A model generated the notes under the pieces. That model made no database searches. It had not been told where the DNA came from and worked only from the letters and a program-made list of their open reading frames with translations. A stretch of DNA of 64,000 nucleotides from Bacillota bacterium (GTDB taxonomy: Bacteria > Bacillota > UBA4882 > UBA8346): the NCBI GenBank assembly GCA_023426245.1, contig JAFABB010000007.1, positions 233,951-297,950 of the forward strand. The letters run 5' to 3'. This document shows, piece after piece, positions 53,447-63,991 of this stretch; within the stretch, counting starts at the first letter, position 1, and each line of letters opens with the position of its first letter. Both the position numbers and the translations under genes were made by a program.

Positions 53447-53758
53447 ATGAAAAAGTTAAATGTTTTACTGGTATGTGGTTCCGGGGCATCAAGCGGGTTT
53501 ATGGCTGCCAACATCCGAAAAGCAGCCGCTGCCAAAGGGGTGGAGATTACTGTGAATGCCAGAAGTGAATCGGAAATTGAAAATTATATTGACGAGATTG
53601 ATTGTTTGATGGTAGGACCCCATTTGGCCTATATTTTGGATGAGGTAGATGAGTTAATCGCCGGTAGAAAGATAAAGGTTGCCCGGATGAAACCGGAATA
53701 TTATGCAACTTTAAACGGTGAAATGGCGCTCGAACATATTTTGTCGTTATTTCAATAA
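53447..53758 (+). CDS. PTS EIIB, lactose/cellobiose family
   Basis: 103 residues. The phospho-Cys loop LLVCGSGASSGFMAANIRKAA lies at residues 7-27 and later VGPHLAYILDE matches the EIIB-Lac/Cel fold. It accepts phosphate from EIIA (56741) and phosphorylates the sugar during transport by EIIC (53777). The ATG follows AAGGGGAG. Confidence 0.93.
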   Translation: MKKLNVLLVCGSGASSGFMAANIRKAAAAKGVEITVNARSESEIENYIDEIDCLMVGPHLAYILDEVDELIAGRKIKVARMKPEYYATLNGEMALEHILSLFQ

Positions 53759-53776
53759 GGGAAGGGATATGAAAAG

Positions 53777-55027
53777 ATGAAAGCTTTAATAAAGTGGTTA
53801 GAAACCAGTTTTGCGCCTAAAATGAGTAAGGTGAATAATAATGCATGGGTTATCGCACTCAAAGATTCCATCATGCAGACATTGCCGTTTATTTTACTGG
53901 GTTCAATATTTTGTTGCTTGGCGATTTTAAACAATTATTTTCCGAAATTACCTTCTTTCTGGGAACCTTTTGGGTGGACTATGAGTAAGATTTCTTTGTT
54001 TGTAGCTTTTTTAATTCCATTCAATTTAATGGAAAAGAAACATCTTCGCAAACAACGTTTGATTGCTGGTTTGACCGGTTTGATTTTATTTTTAATGATT
54101 ATCACTCCGCATGTCGCTGCCGATAAAACAATTGGCTTCGGACATAAAGCGTTAGGCGCGGGGGGTATGTTTATTGCCATCTTCAGTGGTATTTTTACCG
54201 GTTTTATTATGACTATTTTTGGAAAGTTTTCTTTCTTTAAAGAAGATTCTGCCGTTCCTGATTTTGTAAGATCGTGGTTTGATTCTTTGCTTCCGATTGG
54301 CATCGTGATTTGTTTCGGATGGATTGTTGTATTGTTGATGAAAGTGGATATTTATAATATTATTTCTTCAATATTTATGCCGATTGCCGGCTTTATGGAA
54401 ACACCTTATGGATTTGCATTGATTATGTTTCTCTCCTGCTTTTTGTATTCCATGGGGATCTCCGGTTGGGTTTTACAACCGATTGTCAAACCGATTTACT
54501 TGGCGGCGATCACTGCGAATATATCATTAGCGGCAGCAGGGATTCAAGCTGCATCTAAATTAAATGTTGTCACTGCAGAAACGGTTTATTCCGCTTACTT
54601 GTGGGTGGGTGGTGCCGGATGTACGCTTCCTCTAGTCATTATGATGTTTCGTTCAAAATGCAAATCCTTGAATGCTTTAGGAAAAGCCTGTTTGGTTCCG
54701 GGGATTTTTAATATCAATGAACCGGCAGTGTTTGGCGCTGTTGTCTGGAACCCAATGCTGATGGTTCCAATGTGGCTGCAGGGTATTATCCTTCCGATTA
54801 TTATATGGGTTTTCACCAAAGTGATTACGATTGCGCCGATTCCTGCGATATTATTCGATATGTGGTATTGTCCCTTCCCGTTGTCGACGTGGATTACCAC
54901 CAAGAGTATTACGGGATTCATTTTGTTGGCTATCATAGTGGTCGTCGCAACTGCAATTTGGTATCCGTTCTTTAAAGCTTATGAGAAACAACAGATTGAA
55001 AAAGAATCCAAAGAATTACCGAACTGA
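53777..55027 (+). CDS. PTS EIIC, lactose/cellobiose family
   Basis: 416 residues, about ten membrane helices, of the CelB/LacE-type permease family. Recognisable pieces are WVIALKDSIMQTLPFILLGS near the start, FNINEPAVFGAVVWNPMLMVP with the substrate-site NEP, and a C-terminal set of helices. It imports beta-glucosides or related disaccharides as 6-phosphates. It is followed by a strong hairpin, then GH1. Confidence 0.94.
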   Translation: MKALIKWLETSFAPKMSKVNNNAWVIALKDSIMQTLPFILLGSIFCCLAILNNYFPKLPSFWEPFGWTMSKISLFVAFLIPFNLMEKKHLRKQRLIAGLTGLILFLMIITPHVAADKTIGFGHKALGAGGMFIAIFSGIFTGFIMTIFGKFSFFKEDSAVPDFVRSWFDSLLPIGIVICFGWIVVLLMKVDIYNIISSIFMPIAGFMETPYGFALIMFLSCFLYSMGISGWVLQPIVKPIYLAAITANISLAAAGIQAASKLNVVTAETVYSAYLWVGGAGCTLPLVIMMFRSKCKSLNALGKACLVPGIFNINEPAVFGAVVWNPMLMVPMWLQGIILPIIIWVFTKVITIAPIPAILFDMWYCPFPLSTWITTKSITGFILLAIIVVVATAIWYPFFKAYEKQQIEKESKELPN

Positions 55028-55109
55028 ACTTATTCAATGCTGAGGAGAAAGCCCTAATCCATTCGGCATCCAATATGGATTATGGAAAGGGAAATCTCGG
55101 GTAATCTTG

Positions 55110-55155
55110 CTAATAACGTAACACTGGGGATAAATCCCAGGTGTTACGTTATTAG
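55110..55155. repeat. Strong intra-operon hairpin between EIIC and GH1
   Basis: CTAATAACGTAACAC (55110-55124) pairs perfectly with GTGTTACGTTATTAG (55141-55155), with inner GGG/CCC pairs. There is no T run after it, so it is not an ordinary terminator; a role in message stability or as a protein-binding site is more likely. Confidence 0.8.
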
Positions 55156-55188
55156 AACTCTTTCGGGGGTCTACCGATAAATTAATAA

Positions 55189-56658
<1,470 letters not shown>

Positions 56659-56740
56659 CATAAAAAGCGGCGGATAAAACCCAAGAATGGAAAATAAGTG
56701 TACGGATTGAGTATTTATATGAAGAGAGTGAGCGAAAAAT

Positions 56741-57106
56741 ATGAGTGAATCAACTTCGAAAGAGGAAATGGTTGAAACGGCGATGAAAATAATCATCAAT
56801 GCCGGAGACGCCAGAAACCTTATTAAGGAAGCGTTAGAGGCAATTGAGGCTCAAAGCTTTGATCGGGCTGAAGAGAAAATAAAACAGGCCAATGGCTATA
56901 TTAAAATAGCCCATGAAGCCCAAACCGATACGATTCAGAGTGAAGCCAGGGGAGAAAAGCTGGAGTATTCGCTGCTTTTCTCTCACGCCCAGGACACTTT
57001 GATGACCATTTCCAGTGAATATAATATCGCCAACCAAATGATAAAGGTCTTCAAATCTTTTTCGACGCGCCTCGAAGCGCTCGAAACAGCCTACCGGCAA
57101 CGGTGA
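56741..57106 (+). CDS. PTS EIIA, lactose/cellobiose family
   Basis: 121 residues, all-helical trimeric EIIA type. The phospho-His is in LLFSHAQDTLMT near residue 86, and AHEAQTDTIQ precedes it as in LacF/CelC. It passes phosphate from HPr to EIIB. About 15 residues longer at the N-terminus than many relatives. It completes the EIIA-EIIB-EIIC set of this operon. Confidence 0.94.
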   Translation: MSESTSKEEMVETAMKIIINAGDARNLIKEALEAIEAQSFDRAEEKIKQANGYIKIAHEAQTDTIQSEARGEKLEYSLLFSHAQDTLMTISSEYNIANQMIKVFKSFSTRLEALETAYRQR

Positions 57107-57257
57107 ATTTTTATATTTTGTTACGGAGCACGGTATTTTTTAACCAAATCCAACAACATCCGCTAGTATTTTTGGGAAAACCCGGGCCAGCCCGTTACTT
57201 TGGGCTTGTAAGGCAGGTCGTGCAAATCCAGAATGAATATCGAGGGGAGCAGTCAGA

Positions 57258-57524
57258 ATGACAAGTCAGACCGTTAAAGTTACCAATGAATCGGGAATTC
57301 ACGCCAGACCGGCTTCTTTATTTTTACAAGCGGCAACATCTTTTAAATCGGATATTACCGTTACCAAGAACGGCAAAAACGGGAATGCCAAATCCCTTTT
57401 GAGCTTGTTATCTTTGGGAATTAAGAAAGACACTGAGATCGCAATTAACGCCGATGGAGAAGATGAAAAACAAGCTGTGACGGTCTTGGTAAAATTGGTG
57501 GAATCAAGATTCGGCGAGGAATGA
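57258..57524 (+). CDS. ptsH: HPr phosphocarrier protein, copy 2
   Basis: 88 residues with phospho-His in ESGIHARPAS and the Ser46 site in AKSLLSLLSLG. It differs enough from copy 1 (about half identical) that the two may prefer different partners. It sits between EIIA and the second Enzyme I in the LevR-controlled operon. The ATG follows GAGGGGAG. Confidence 0.95.
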   Translation: MTSQTVKVTNESGIHARPASLFLQAATSFKSDITVTKNGKNGNAKSLLSLLSLGIKKDTEIAINADGEDEKQAVTVLVKLVESRFGEE

Positions 57525-57555
57525 CCATGAGCAACGAACGGAAGGGTGATCGGGG

Positions 57556-59172
57556 ATGAAAAAAGGCATTCCGGCTTCAAAAGGTTACGTCATCGGTGAG
57601 GCCTTTGTAATCGAGTCAGAGGAATTACAATGGGATGAAGAAAAGGAATTCAGTGCGCCGGCAGAGAAAACAAGACTTCAAAGCGCCATTGAAAATGCCC
57701 GGCAACAATTAAGCGCTTTATTCGAGAAAACCAGGCTGGAAATGGGTGAAGAATCGGCTGCAATTATTGATGTCCAATTGCAATTGTTGGATGATCCGGA
57801 ATTCACGGGAGAGGCCCTAACCCGTATTGAGACGGCTCAGATCGGCGCAATGAAGGCAATCCGGGATGTTGTCGATAAGTATGTCGAAATATTTGCCGGT
57901 ATGGAAGACGATTATCTGAAGGAAAGAATAGCCGATGTCAAGGATGTTGGTACCCGGCTCCTTCAAAATATGGCCGGAAAGGTCGGCAACCGTTTTGCCG
58001 GTTTACCCGATAACGCCGTTGTTGTGGCCCATGATCTGACTCCATCGGATACAGCGCAGATGGATAAAAGGAAAGTCGTTGCTTTTGTAACCGAGATAGG
58101 GGGACCTACTTCCCATAGCGCTATTATGGCAAGAACTTTGGAGATTCCGGCTGTAGTTGGCTTAAAAGATATCGCTGCGGATGTTAAAACAGGAGAACGC
58201 TTGATCGTCGATGGTATTGAAGGTTTAGTCTTCATCGATCCGGATGAAGCAACATTGGGCTCCTATCAAATCAAAAAGACTGAATTTGAAAATGACAGGA
58301 TTCAACTCCAAAGTATTCTTCACGCCCAAACCATTACCAAAACCGGAAAACGTATTGTTTTAGCGGCCAACATCGGTAAGCCGGAGGATGTGGGTAAAGC
58401 CGTCGAAAATGGCGCAGAAGGAATTGGCCTGTTTCGAACGGAATTTTTATATATGGATCGCCTGAATATGCCTGCGGAGGATGAACAGTTTGAAGGCTAC
58501 AAACAAGTAGCTGAGAAAATGGCCGGTAAACCGGTTGTGATCCGTACTTTGGATATCGGCGGCGACAAGAAACTGCCTTATTTGCCCCTGCCGGAAGAAA
58601 TGAATCCTTTTTTAGGCCTCCGGGCTATCCGTTTGTGTTTGAGCCGCCCTGAGATATTTAAACCCCAATTGCGGGGGATTCTCCGGGCGTCGGCCTATGG
58701 CGATATTCAAATCATGTTTCCGATGATCGGTTCCTTGGAGGAATTTTTAAAAGCAAAAGGAATTTTACAAGAGTGTATGCTGGAGTTGGGACAAGAAGGA
58801 AAGGCTTTTAATGAAGAAATCCCGGTGGGAATGATGATTGAAATTCCTTCGGCTGCGCTGATAGCGGACGAGTTGGCCAAAGCCGCCGACTTTTTCAGCA
58901 TCGGCACCAATGATTTGATTCAGTATACGCTGGCGGTCGACAGAATGAATGAAAATGTCTCTCATCTTTATGATCCCCTGCATCCGGCAGTGTTGAACCT
59001 GATTCGAATGACCATTGAGGCCGCCCATCGTGAAGGCAAATGGTGCGGTATGTGCGGCGAGATGGCTGGGGATGTTCAGGCTATCCCTACACTGCTTGAA
59101 TACGGATTGGATGAATTTTCGATGAGCGCTTCTTCTTTGCTGGCGGCCAAAAAAGTTATCATGGATAGTTAA
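57556..59172 (+). CDS. ptsI: PTS Enzyme I, copy 2
   Basis: 538 residues, exactly the length of copy 1. Phospho-His in GGPTSHSAIMARTLEIP; PEP site TLDIGGDKKLPYLPLPEEMNP and FFSIGTNDLIQYTLAVDRMNENV; C-terminal KWCGMCGEMAG. The N-terminal HPr-binding halves of the two copies are the most divergent parts, which fits dedicated HPr partners. 31 bp downstream of HPr copy 2. Confidence 0.96.
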   Translation: MKKGIPASKGYVIGEAFVIESEELQWDEEKEFSAPAEKTRLQSAIENARQQLSALFEKTRLEMGEESAAIIDVQLQLLDDPEFTGEALTRIETAQIGAMKAIRDVVDKYVEIFAGMEDDYLKERIADVKDVGTRLLQNMAGKVGNRFAGLPDNAVVVAHDLTPSDTAQMDKRKVVAFVTEIGGPTSHSAIMARTLEIPAVVGLKDIAADVKTGERLIVDGIEGLVFIDPDEATLGSYQIKKTEFENDRIQLQSILHAQTITKTGKRIVLAANIGKPEDVGKAVENGAEGIGLFRTEFLYMDRLNMPAEDEQFEGYKQVAEKMAGKPVVIRTLDIGGDKKLPYLPLPEEMNPFLGLRAIRLCLSRPEIFKPQLRGILRASAYGDIQIMFPMIGSLEEFLKAKGILQECMLELGQEGKAFNEEIPVGMMIEIPSAALIADELAKAADFFSIGTNDLIQYTLAVDRMNENVSHLYDPLHPAVLNLIRMTIEAAHREGKWCGMCGEMAGDVQAIPTLLEYGLDEFSMSASSLLAAKKVIMDS

Positions 59173-59191
59173 GGACAACAGGAGTAGATTC

Positions 59192-60031
59192 ATGGGATAC
59201 CGCTTGATTTGCATTGACATGGACGGCACGCTTTTAAACAGCCGCAAACAAATTAGTGAGAAAACAAAAGGCAGTTTACTTAAAGCCTATCAACAGGGCG
59301 TTCACATTGTGCTCACCACCGGACGGACTTATGTTGATGCGGCATATTACGCCGGTCTGGTTGGTTTGCGATCACCGATTATTGCGGTCAATGGTGCCTA
59401 TATTCAGGATCAAAAATCGCAACAATTGATTTATCAGACCACTCTCAATGAAAAGCTGGCCTTAAGGGTCCTCGCTATTTGCAAGGAATTCCGGATGAAA
59501 CCAAATTTTCATACGCCGGATAAAGAGTATTACGGTAGTATGTCTCTGGCGATGCGATGGGCTTACCGGTTCCGGAACCGGACAAAGGTTAATCGAAGCC
59601 CTGTGAAGCGAAAATATGTTATGAGTTACAGGCAATGGCAAAAGGTTATTCTAAAAGAGCAAAACACCATTGCCAAATGCATCATCATTGATTTTAACAA
59701 AAAAAAGCTGCTGAAGATTCGCAAGGAATTGTCCCGCATTACCGAACTGGAGATTTCCAGTTCAGGCACAAATAATATTGAAATTAACCGCCAGGGAACT
59801 TCCAAAGGCAAGGCCGTAGAGATCCTGGCCCAACACTACCATATTCCAAGAGAAGAAATTATTGCCATCGGTGATGGTGAAAACGATTTACCCATGATCG
59901 AATACGCCGGTTTGGGAGTAGCCATGGGAAATGCCTTGGATATTGTGAAAGAGAAGGCTGATTATATCACGGCTACCAATGATCTTGACGGAGTGGCCCA
60001 AGTTATCGACAAATTCGTGCTGAATGTTTAA
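59192..60031 (+). CDS. HAD-superfamily Cof-type phosphatase
   Basis: 279 residues of the HAD IIB/Cof family. Motif I is CIDMDGTLLNS with both catalytic Asp, motif II LTTGRT, motif III Lys in GTSKGKAVE, and motif IV AIGDGENDLPMIEYAG. Relatives dephosphorylate sugar phosphates, including 6-phospho-sugars. Its place between Enzyme I and rpoN in the operon suggests relief of sugar-phosphate stress, which is inference. The ATG follows CAGGAG. Confidence 0.93.
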   Translation: MGYRLICIDMDGTLLNSRKQISEKTKGSLLKAYQQGVHIVLTTGRTYVDAAYYAGLVGLRSPIIAVNGAYIQDQKSQQLIYQTTLNEKLALRVLAICKEFRMKPNFHTPDKEYYGSMSLAMRWAYRFRNRTKVNRSPVKRKYVMSYRQWQKVILKEQNTIAKCIIIDFNKKKLLKIRKELSRITELEISSSGTNNIEINRQGTSKGKAVEILAQHYHIPREEIIAIGDGENDLPMIEYAGLGVAMGNALDIVKEKADYITATNDLDGVAQVIDKFVLNV

Positions 60032-60074
60032 TATGGATTCGAAGATAAGGGGACTGAAATAAAAGAGGCGCGCC

Positions 60075-61454
60075 ATGGAACTTAAGATATCCCAGGAAAT
60101 CGCCCAGGAACAAAAACTCATTCTCACGCCGGAAATGCGGCAATCTCTGAAGATCCTGCAAATGCCTTTGCCGGAGCTGCAACTGGATATTACGCGGGAG
60201 CTGGAAGAGAATCCTTTATTGGAAGTTTCCACGGAACGTGAGGAAGATGAGACCCTATCAACTGAGACCATGATCGAAAAAATAGATTTTTTGACCCGTG
60301 GCGCTGAAAATGGGAGGGAAACCAACTTTGCGGACTTATCGGATGGAGAGTCCAATGACCCTTTTAACTACGCTGCTGTCAAACCTTCATTGAAAGATTT
60401 TTTAAAAGAGCAACTGCTGGATTTGGATGAAAGAAAAGCTATCCTGGCTATCTGCGACTACATTATCGAAAACCTTGATGAAAAGGGTTATTTAGACTGC
60501 AAAATCGAAGACATTGCCGCTGAAGTCGAAGTGCCGCCGGAACTGGTCAAGCATGCTCTTGCACGGGTCCAGGATTTGGAGCCTGCGGGGGTGGCCGCCA
60601 GGGACTTAAAAGAGTGCCTGAAAATCCAATTGCGGAAGAAAAAAATCTCCGACCTCATCATCTATCAGATGGTGGATGGATATTTAGAATTCATCGCCGA
60701 GAACAAAATCAGACAATTGGCTAAACAATTGGATTTGGAAATTGGGCAAGTTCAGCAATATTGCCAGATCATCCGATCACTTGAACCCAAGCCCGCCCGG
60801 GGTTTTTTTAGCAACGAGTCCGGATATGTGATCCCGGAAGCCTATATTACCAGGAATCAGCAAGAGTTGTTGTTTGTCATGAATGAAAGCGCCTTACCCA
60901 AATTAACCATTAACCAACTCTACCGGAATATCATTCATCAGTCAGAAGATCCAGCGGCTTTGAATTTTGTCAAAGCCAAATTAACCAGCGCCATGGCGTT
61001 GTTAAGTAACATTGAGCACCGCAAAAAGACGATCTCCGCTATTTTAGAAACCATCCTCGAACTTCAAAAAGACTACTTTTTACAGGGTGAAGGCTACTTG
61101 CGGCCCATGACGATTGCCGGCATAGCAGGGAGGCTTCATATTCATGAATCCACAGTCAGCCGGGCTATTCGCGATAAATATATCTGTACCCCTTTTCGCA
61201 CGGTGAAGCTTAAAGATTTATTTACCGGGGGCATCCCTTCCGCTGTGGTGCAGGAAAATATTTCTTCCAAGCTGGTGAAGGAAGAGATTCGGAAGCTTAT
61301 TTTGAATGAGGATGCGACCCATCCCTTGTCGGATCAGGACATTTGTGATACCTTAAGAAATAGGAAATTGGATATTTCCCGGAGAACCGTTGCCAAATAC
61401 CGGGAAGAAATGGCGATTTTGCCTTCGGGTAAACGGAAGGTGTATTTTTCATGA
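60075..61454 (+). CDS. rpoN: RNA polymerase sigma-54 factor
   Basis: 459 residues. Region I is Gln/Leu-rich (QEQKLILTPEMRQSLKILQMP), followed by an acidic stretch, the core-binding domain (DLEPAGVAARDLKECL) and the DNA-binding region ending in the RpoN box SRRTVAKYREEM. It directs polymerase to -24/-12 promoters such as those at 39454 and 52625. It lies 44 bp after the HAD gene and may be cotranscribed with the sigma-54-driven PTS operon, which would create positive feedback. Confidence 0.97.
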   Translation: MELKISQEIAQEQKLILTPEMRQSLKILQMPLPELQLDITRELEENPLLEVSTEREEDETLSTETMIEKIDFLTRGAENGRETNFADLSDGESNDPFNYAAVKPSLKDFLKEQLLDLDERKAILAICDYIIENLDEKGYLDCKIEDIAAEVEVPPELVKHALARVQDLEPAGVAARDLKECLKIQLRKKKISDLIIYQMVDGYLEFIAENKIRQLAKQLDLEIGQVQQYCQIIRSLEPKPARGFFSNESGYVIPEAYITRNQQELLFVMNESALPKLTINQLYRNIIHQSEDPAALNFVKAKLTSAMALLSNIEHRKKTISAILETILELQKDYFLQGEGYLRPMTIAGIAGRLHIHESTVSRAIRDKYICTPFRTVKLKDLFTGGIPSAVVQENISSKLVKEEIRKLILNEDATHPLSDQDICDTLRNRKLDISRRTVAKYREEMAILPSGKRKVYFS

Positions 61455-61543
61455 AAGAATGGCTCTTTCAGGCTTGCGACTGTTTTGCCTCATAGGCGGA
61501 ACTTTCGAAGGGGAAACTCTACGTTGAGGTAATAAAAAGTTAT

Positions 61544-62074
61544 TTAAACCGGATTACCGGGATATAAGGCCTTCAGAACTCTGGGCGCGGCAATTAAAAA
61601 CCAGGCCGAATATTTTTCCGGATTTTGAAGGATATCGCTTTGTAATTCAGGGAATGGAATCCAATGGATTTCTGCTATTTCTTCCGGATTTCCATAAAAT
61701 GCACCGTCAAAGTCGGCCAAGAGTACATGATCATACTCATACTCAAATAAATTATCCGAATATTTCTGGAAATAAACAAAATCAAAGACTTCATTAAGGC
61801 TGCAGGAATAGGCTGGGATATTTAATTCGTGCTGTAATTGCCTGTGAGCTGCGACAAGGGTAGCTTCTCCCTTCCTTGGATGCGAACAACAGGCATTGGT
61901 CCACAACCCCCCGGAGTGATATTTTTCATAGGCTCTTTTTTGAAGAAGCATTTTGCCATCATGATAAATGAAAACGGAAAATGCGCGGTGCAAAATTCCC
62001 TTCCTATGGATATCCGCTTTTTCAGCATAACCAATTTCTTTATCGAAGATGTCTACTAAAATAAGGGTGTTCAT
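61544..62074 (-). CDS. idi: Isopentenyl-diphosphate delta-isomerase, type 1
   Basis: 176 residues of the Nudix-fold IDI. It interconverts isopentenyl and dimethylallyl diphosphate in isoprenoid synthesis. Catalytic Cys in TNACCSHPRKGE and catalytic Glu in the FEYEYDHVLLA region are present. The ATG after AGGGACAG is preferred to one nine codons upstream. Convergent with rpoN. It complements the two prenyl genes at 19.9 and 28.3 kb but is not linked to them. Confidence 0.93.
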   Translation of the reverse strand: MNTLILVDIFDKEIGYAEKADIHRKGILHRAFSVFIYHDGKMLLQKRAYEKYHSGGLWTNACCSHPRKGEATLVAAHRQLQHELNIPAYSCSLNEVFDFVYFQKYSDNLFEYEYDHVLLADFDGAFYGNPEEIAEIHWIPFPELQSDILQNPEKYSAWFLIAAPRVLKALYPGNPV

Positions 62075-62165
62075 TTTACTGTCCCTATTTTGTGAGGTCA
62101 TGATGGGGAATAATATTCCCTAAAATGCCCGCGGATAACAATTTGAAAAGTATTAATTTTGTCAT

Positions 62166-62610
62166 TCATCTCCATATTTTTTTGCGGACCAAGGCAATCG
62201 TGCTGGGGATATTCTCTTGTAATGGAATAAATTTCGACTTTTTGCTTTTTTCTAAGTCCGGGAGGGTCTTGGGCAAAACTGTCAAACCCAGGCCGGTATT
62301 GACCATGGCTAAAAGAGCTTCATGGCGTGAACTTACGTAATTTACCCGGGGAAAAAACCCGGCATCCCCCCAGTCATGAACGGGCTTCGGGAGGCGAGCA
62401 AATTAATAAAGCTATAGCGCTCATGGGATTGAGGCTATTGATACTCAAAAGAGGAATGGACCCATCACGAAGACCAAGGTGGTTACTCCGGAGGATACCA
62501 TATCTTTGTGAGGATGGCAGGGGAAACCGAAAATTATGAGATGGGGAAACCGGTTTGTCGAGATAGAATATGCCGGTTGATGAATCCAACCGGCTCAAGG
62601 AGATATACAA
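62166..62610 (-). pseudogene. Remnant of a LysR-type regulator (effector domain only)
   Basis: Two frames on the minus strand together read as a LysR substrate-binding domain. Upstream part (62374-62610): TGIFYLDKPV and RYGILRSNHLGLRDG, resembling the DxGixYldkP and HPLA regions. Downstream part (62166-62400): GFFPRVNYVSSRHEALLAMV followed by NTGLGLTVLPKTLP, the conserved end of such domains. The frame changes near 62380. The N-terminal helix-turn-helix is missing, so the gene is dead. Confidence 0.6.
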
Positions 62611-62647
62611 TCATCAGGTTAACGAATGAAGGAACATCAATATAGGG

Positions 62648-63640
62648 TCATACTTTCTCTTCTTGATTCCGCTGGCGGGAGGGGAGCGTTTTGTAGTTCA
62701 GATTATGGATCGATTTAATGTAACGTATCGTTTTATATTTGGACCGCATCACCACGGAATGGGTTGTCGCCCGGCCACTGCCGAAGCTTACCCCTTCCAG
62801 AAACTCTCCGGTGGTAATTCCGGTAGCGGCAAAAATAATCTCATCTCCCTTGGCCAGGTCCTCGATACGGTAGACCCGGTCGCAATCGAATCCTTCAGCG
62901 CTAATTCGTTCCCGTTCCGCGTCATTATGAAAATAAAATTTGGTTTGGATGTCGCCCTCCAAACAGCTGAGGGCGGCAGCGGCTAGCACCCCTTCGGGTG
63001 CGCCGCCGATCCCCATATAAATGTCCACGTTATTTAAGGCTGTCGCGATTGCCCCGGCTACATCCCCATCGGTGATCAGTTTAATCCTCGCTCCGGTCTC
63101 CCGGACTTCTTCAATAAGTTGGCGGTGCCTTTCCCGTTCCAGAATCATGATGGTTAGATCCTTGATGTCTTTATTTAAAACAGCCGCCGCTACCTTCAGA
63201 TTTTCACGGACAGTGACATTAATATCGAGCTTTCCTTTTAAAGCAGGTCCACAAGCAAGTTTTTGCATATAAAAGCTTGGGAAAGGAAGCAACGATCCGC
63301 TTTTTCCGGCAGCCACCACCGATAAAGCGTTGGGCAGCCCGCAAGCCACCAGCCGGGTCCCGTCAACCGGGTCAACGGCGATGTCGGTCTCCAGCGCATC
63401 ATCCACCCAACTACCTACTTTTTCTCCGATATGTAACATTGGAGCCTTATCTTTTTCCCCTTCGCCAATAATCACCGTTCCTTTGATAGGGATCAAATCA
63501 AGCATACCCCGCATGGCATCGGATGCAGCCTTGTCGACACGATCTTTATCGCCGTTTCCCAACCAGCGGCTAGCCCGTAAAGCCGCCGCCTCGGTGACTC
63601 GAACCAATTCAAGAGAAATCCCCCGCTGTAAATCAGCCAA
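62648..63640 (-). CDS. glpX: Fructose-1,6-bisphosphatase class II
   Basis: 330 residues from the TTG start preceded by GAGGCGG. GlpX removes the 1-phosphate of fructose-1,6-bisphosphate in gluconeogenesis. Motifs: LELVRVTEAAALRASRWLGNGD, GTVIIGEGEKDKAPML, the metal-binding DIAVDPVDGTRL, GDVAGAIATAL and GIGGAPEGVLAAAAL. A longer reading to 63727 would run through a perfect hairpin at 63699-63724, so the shorter start is chosen. Monocistronic. Confidence 0.93.
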   Translation of the reverse strand: MADLQRGISLELVRVTEAAALRASRWLGNGDKDRVDKAASDAMRGMLDLIPIKGTVIIGEGEKDKAPMLHIGEKVGSWVDDALETDIAVDPVDGTRLVACGLPNALSVVAAGKSGSLLPFPSFYMQKLACGPALKGKLDINVTVRENLKVAAAVLNKDIKDLTIMILERERHRQLIEEVRETGARIKLITDGDVAGAIATALNNVDIYMGIGGAPEGVLAAAALSCLEGDIQTKFYFHNDAERERISAEGFDCDRVYRIEDLAKGDEIIFAATGITTGEFLEGVSFGSGRATTHSVVMRSKYKTIRYIKSIHNLNYKTLPSRQRNQEEKV

Positions 63641-63698
63641 AAAAATCCGCCTCGCTTCCTTTTTTTCATCGCTTTTCAAATGTTTCCGGATGCTTGCC

Positions 63699-63724
63699 AC
63701 CTGTTTTTGAAAGCAAAAACAGGT
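63699..63724 (-). promoter_or_regulatory. Perfect hairpin in the glpX leader
   Basis: ACCTGTTTTTG (63699-63709) and CAAAAACAGGT (63714-63724) pair over 11 bp with a four-base loop, some 60 bp before the chosen glpX start. It has T-rich strands; it could be the terminator of an upstream unit or a leader structure. Confidence 0.5.
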
Positions 63725-63802
63725 CATCTTGAAGAATCTTCGTTATCACTCAGGAAAATTCCTTTGTGATACAACGCGGCTAAACAGTGATTAACACCGC
63801 AG

Positions 63803-63991
63803 AAATCATCAAGGAGAGAAATGAAAAAAATGTTTGATGAAACGAAATCACCCAAGGGAGAAATGAAAAAAATGTTTGATGAAACGAAATCACCCAAGGG
63901 AGAAATGAAAAAAATGTTTGATGAAACGAAATCACCCAAGGGAGAAATGAAAAAAATGTTTGATGAAACGAAATCACACAAGTGATAAATG
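63803..63991 (+). repeat. 42-bp tandem repeat, four units plus a partial fifth
   Basis: ATG codons recur at 63821, 63863, 63905, 63947 and 63989, exactly 42 bp apart. The core AAATCACCCAAGGGAGAA then ATGAAAAAAATGTTTGATG is nearly invariant. Each unit contains an AAGGGAG or AAGGAG site just before its ATG. The array reaches the window edge. Confidence 0.95.
63821..63985 (+). CDS. Repeat-encoded 54-residue peptide, candidate
   Basis: From the first ATG (AAGGAG four bases upstream) the frame reads MKKMFDETKSPKGE three times, then MKKMFDETKSHK and TGA. Because each unit also has its own ribosome binding site and ATG, translation could begin in any unit, giving a nested series of peptides. Frames on the opposite strand are also open through the repeat, so coding is not proven. 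Confidence 0.4.
   Translation: MKKMFDETKSPKGEMKKMFDETKSPKGEMKKMFDETKSPKGEMKKMFDETKSHK

Noticed and set aside
63724..63981. Long open frame on the minus strand through the 42-bp repeat
   Set aside because: It arises from the stop-free repeat period, has no ribosome binding site, and its start is internal to the repeat.
63803..63991. Possible CRISPR array at the window end
   Set aside because: The 42-bp units abut directly and have no unique spacers.
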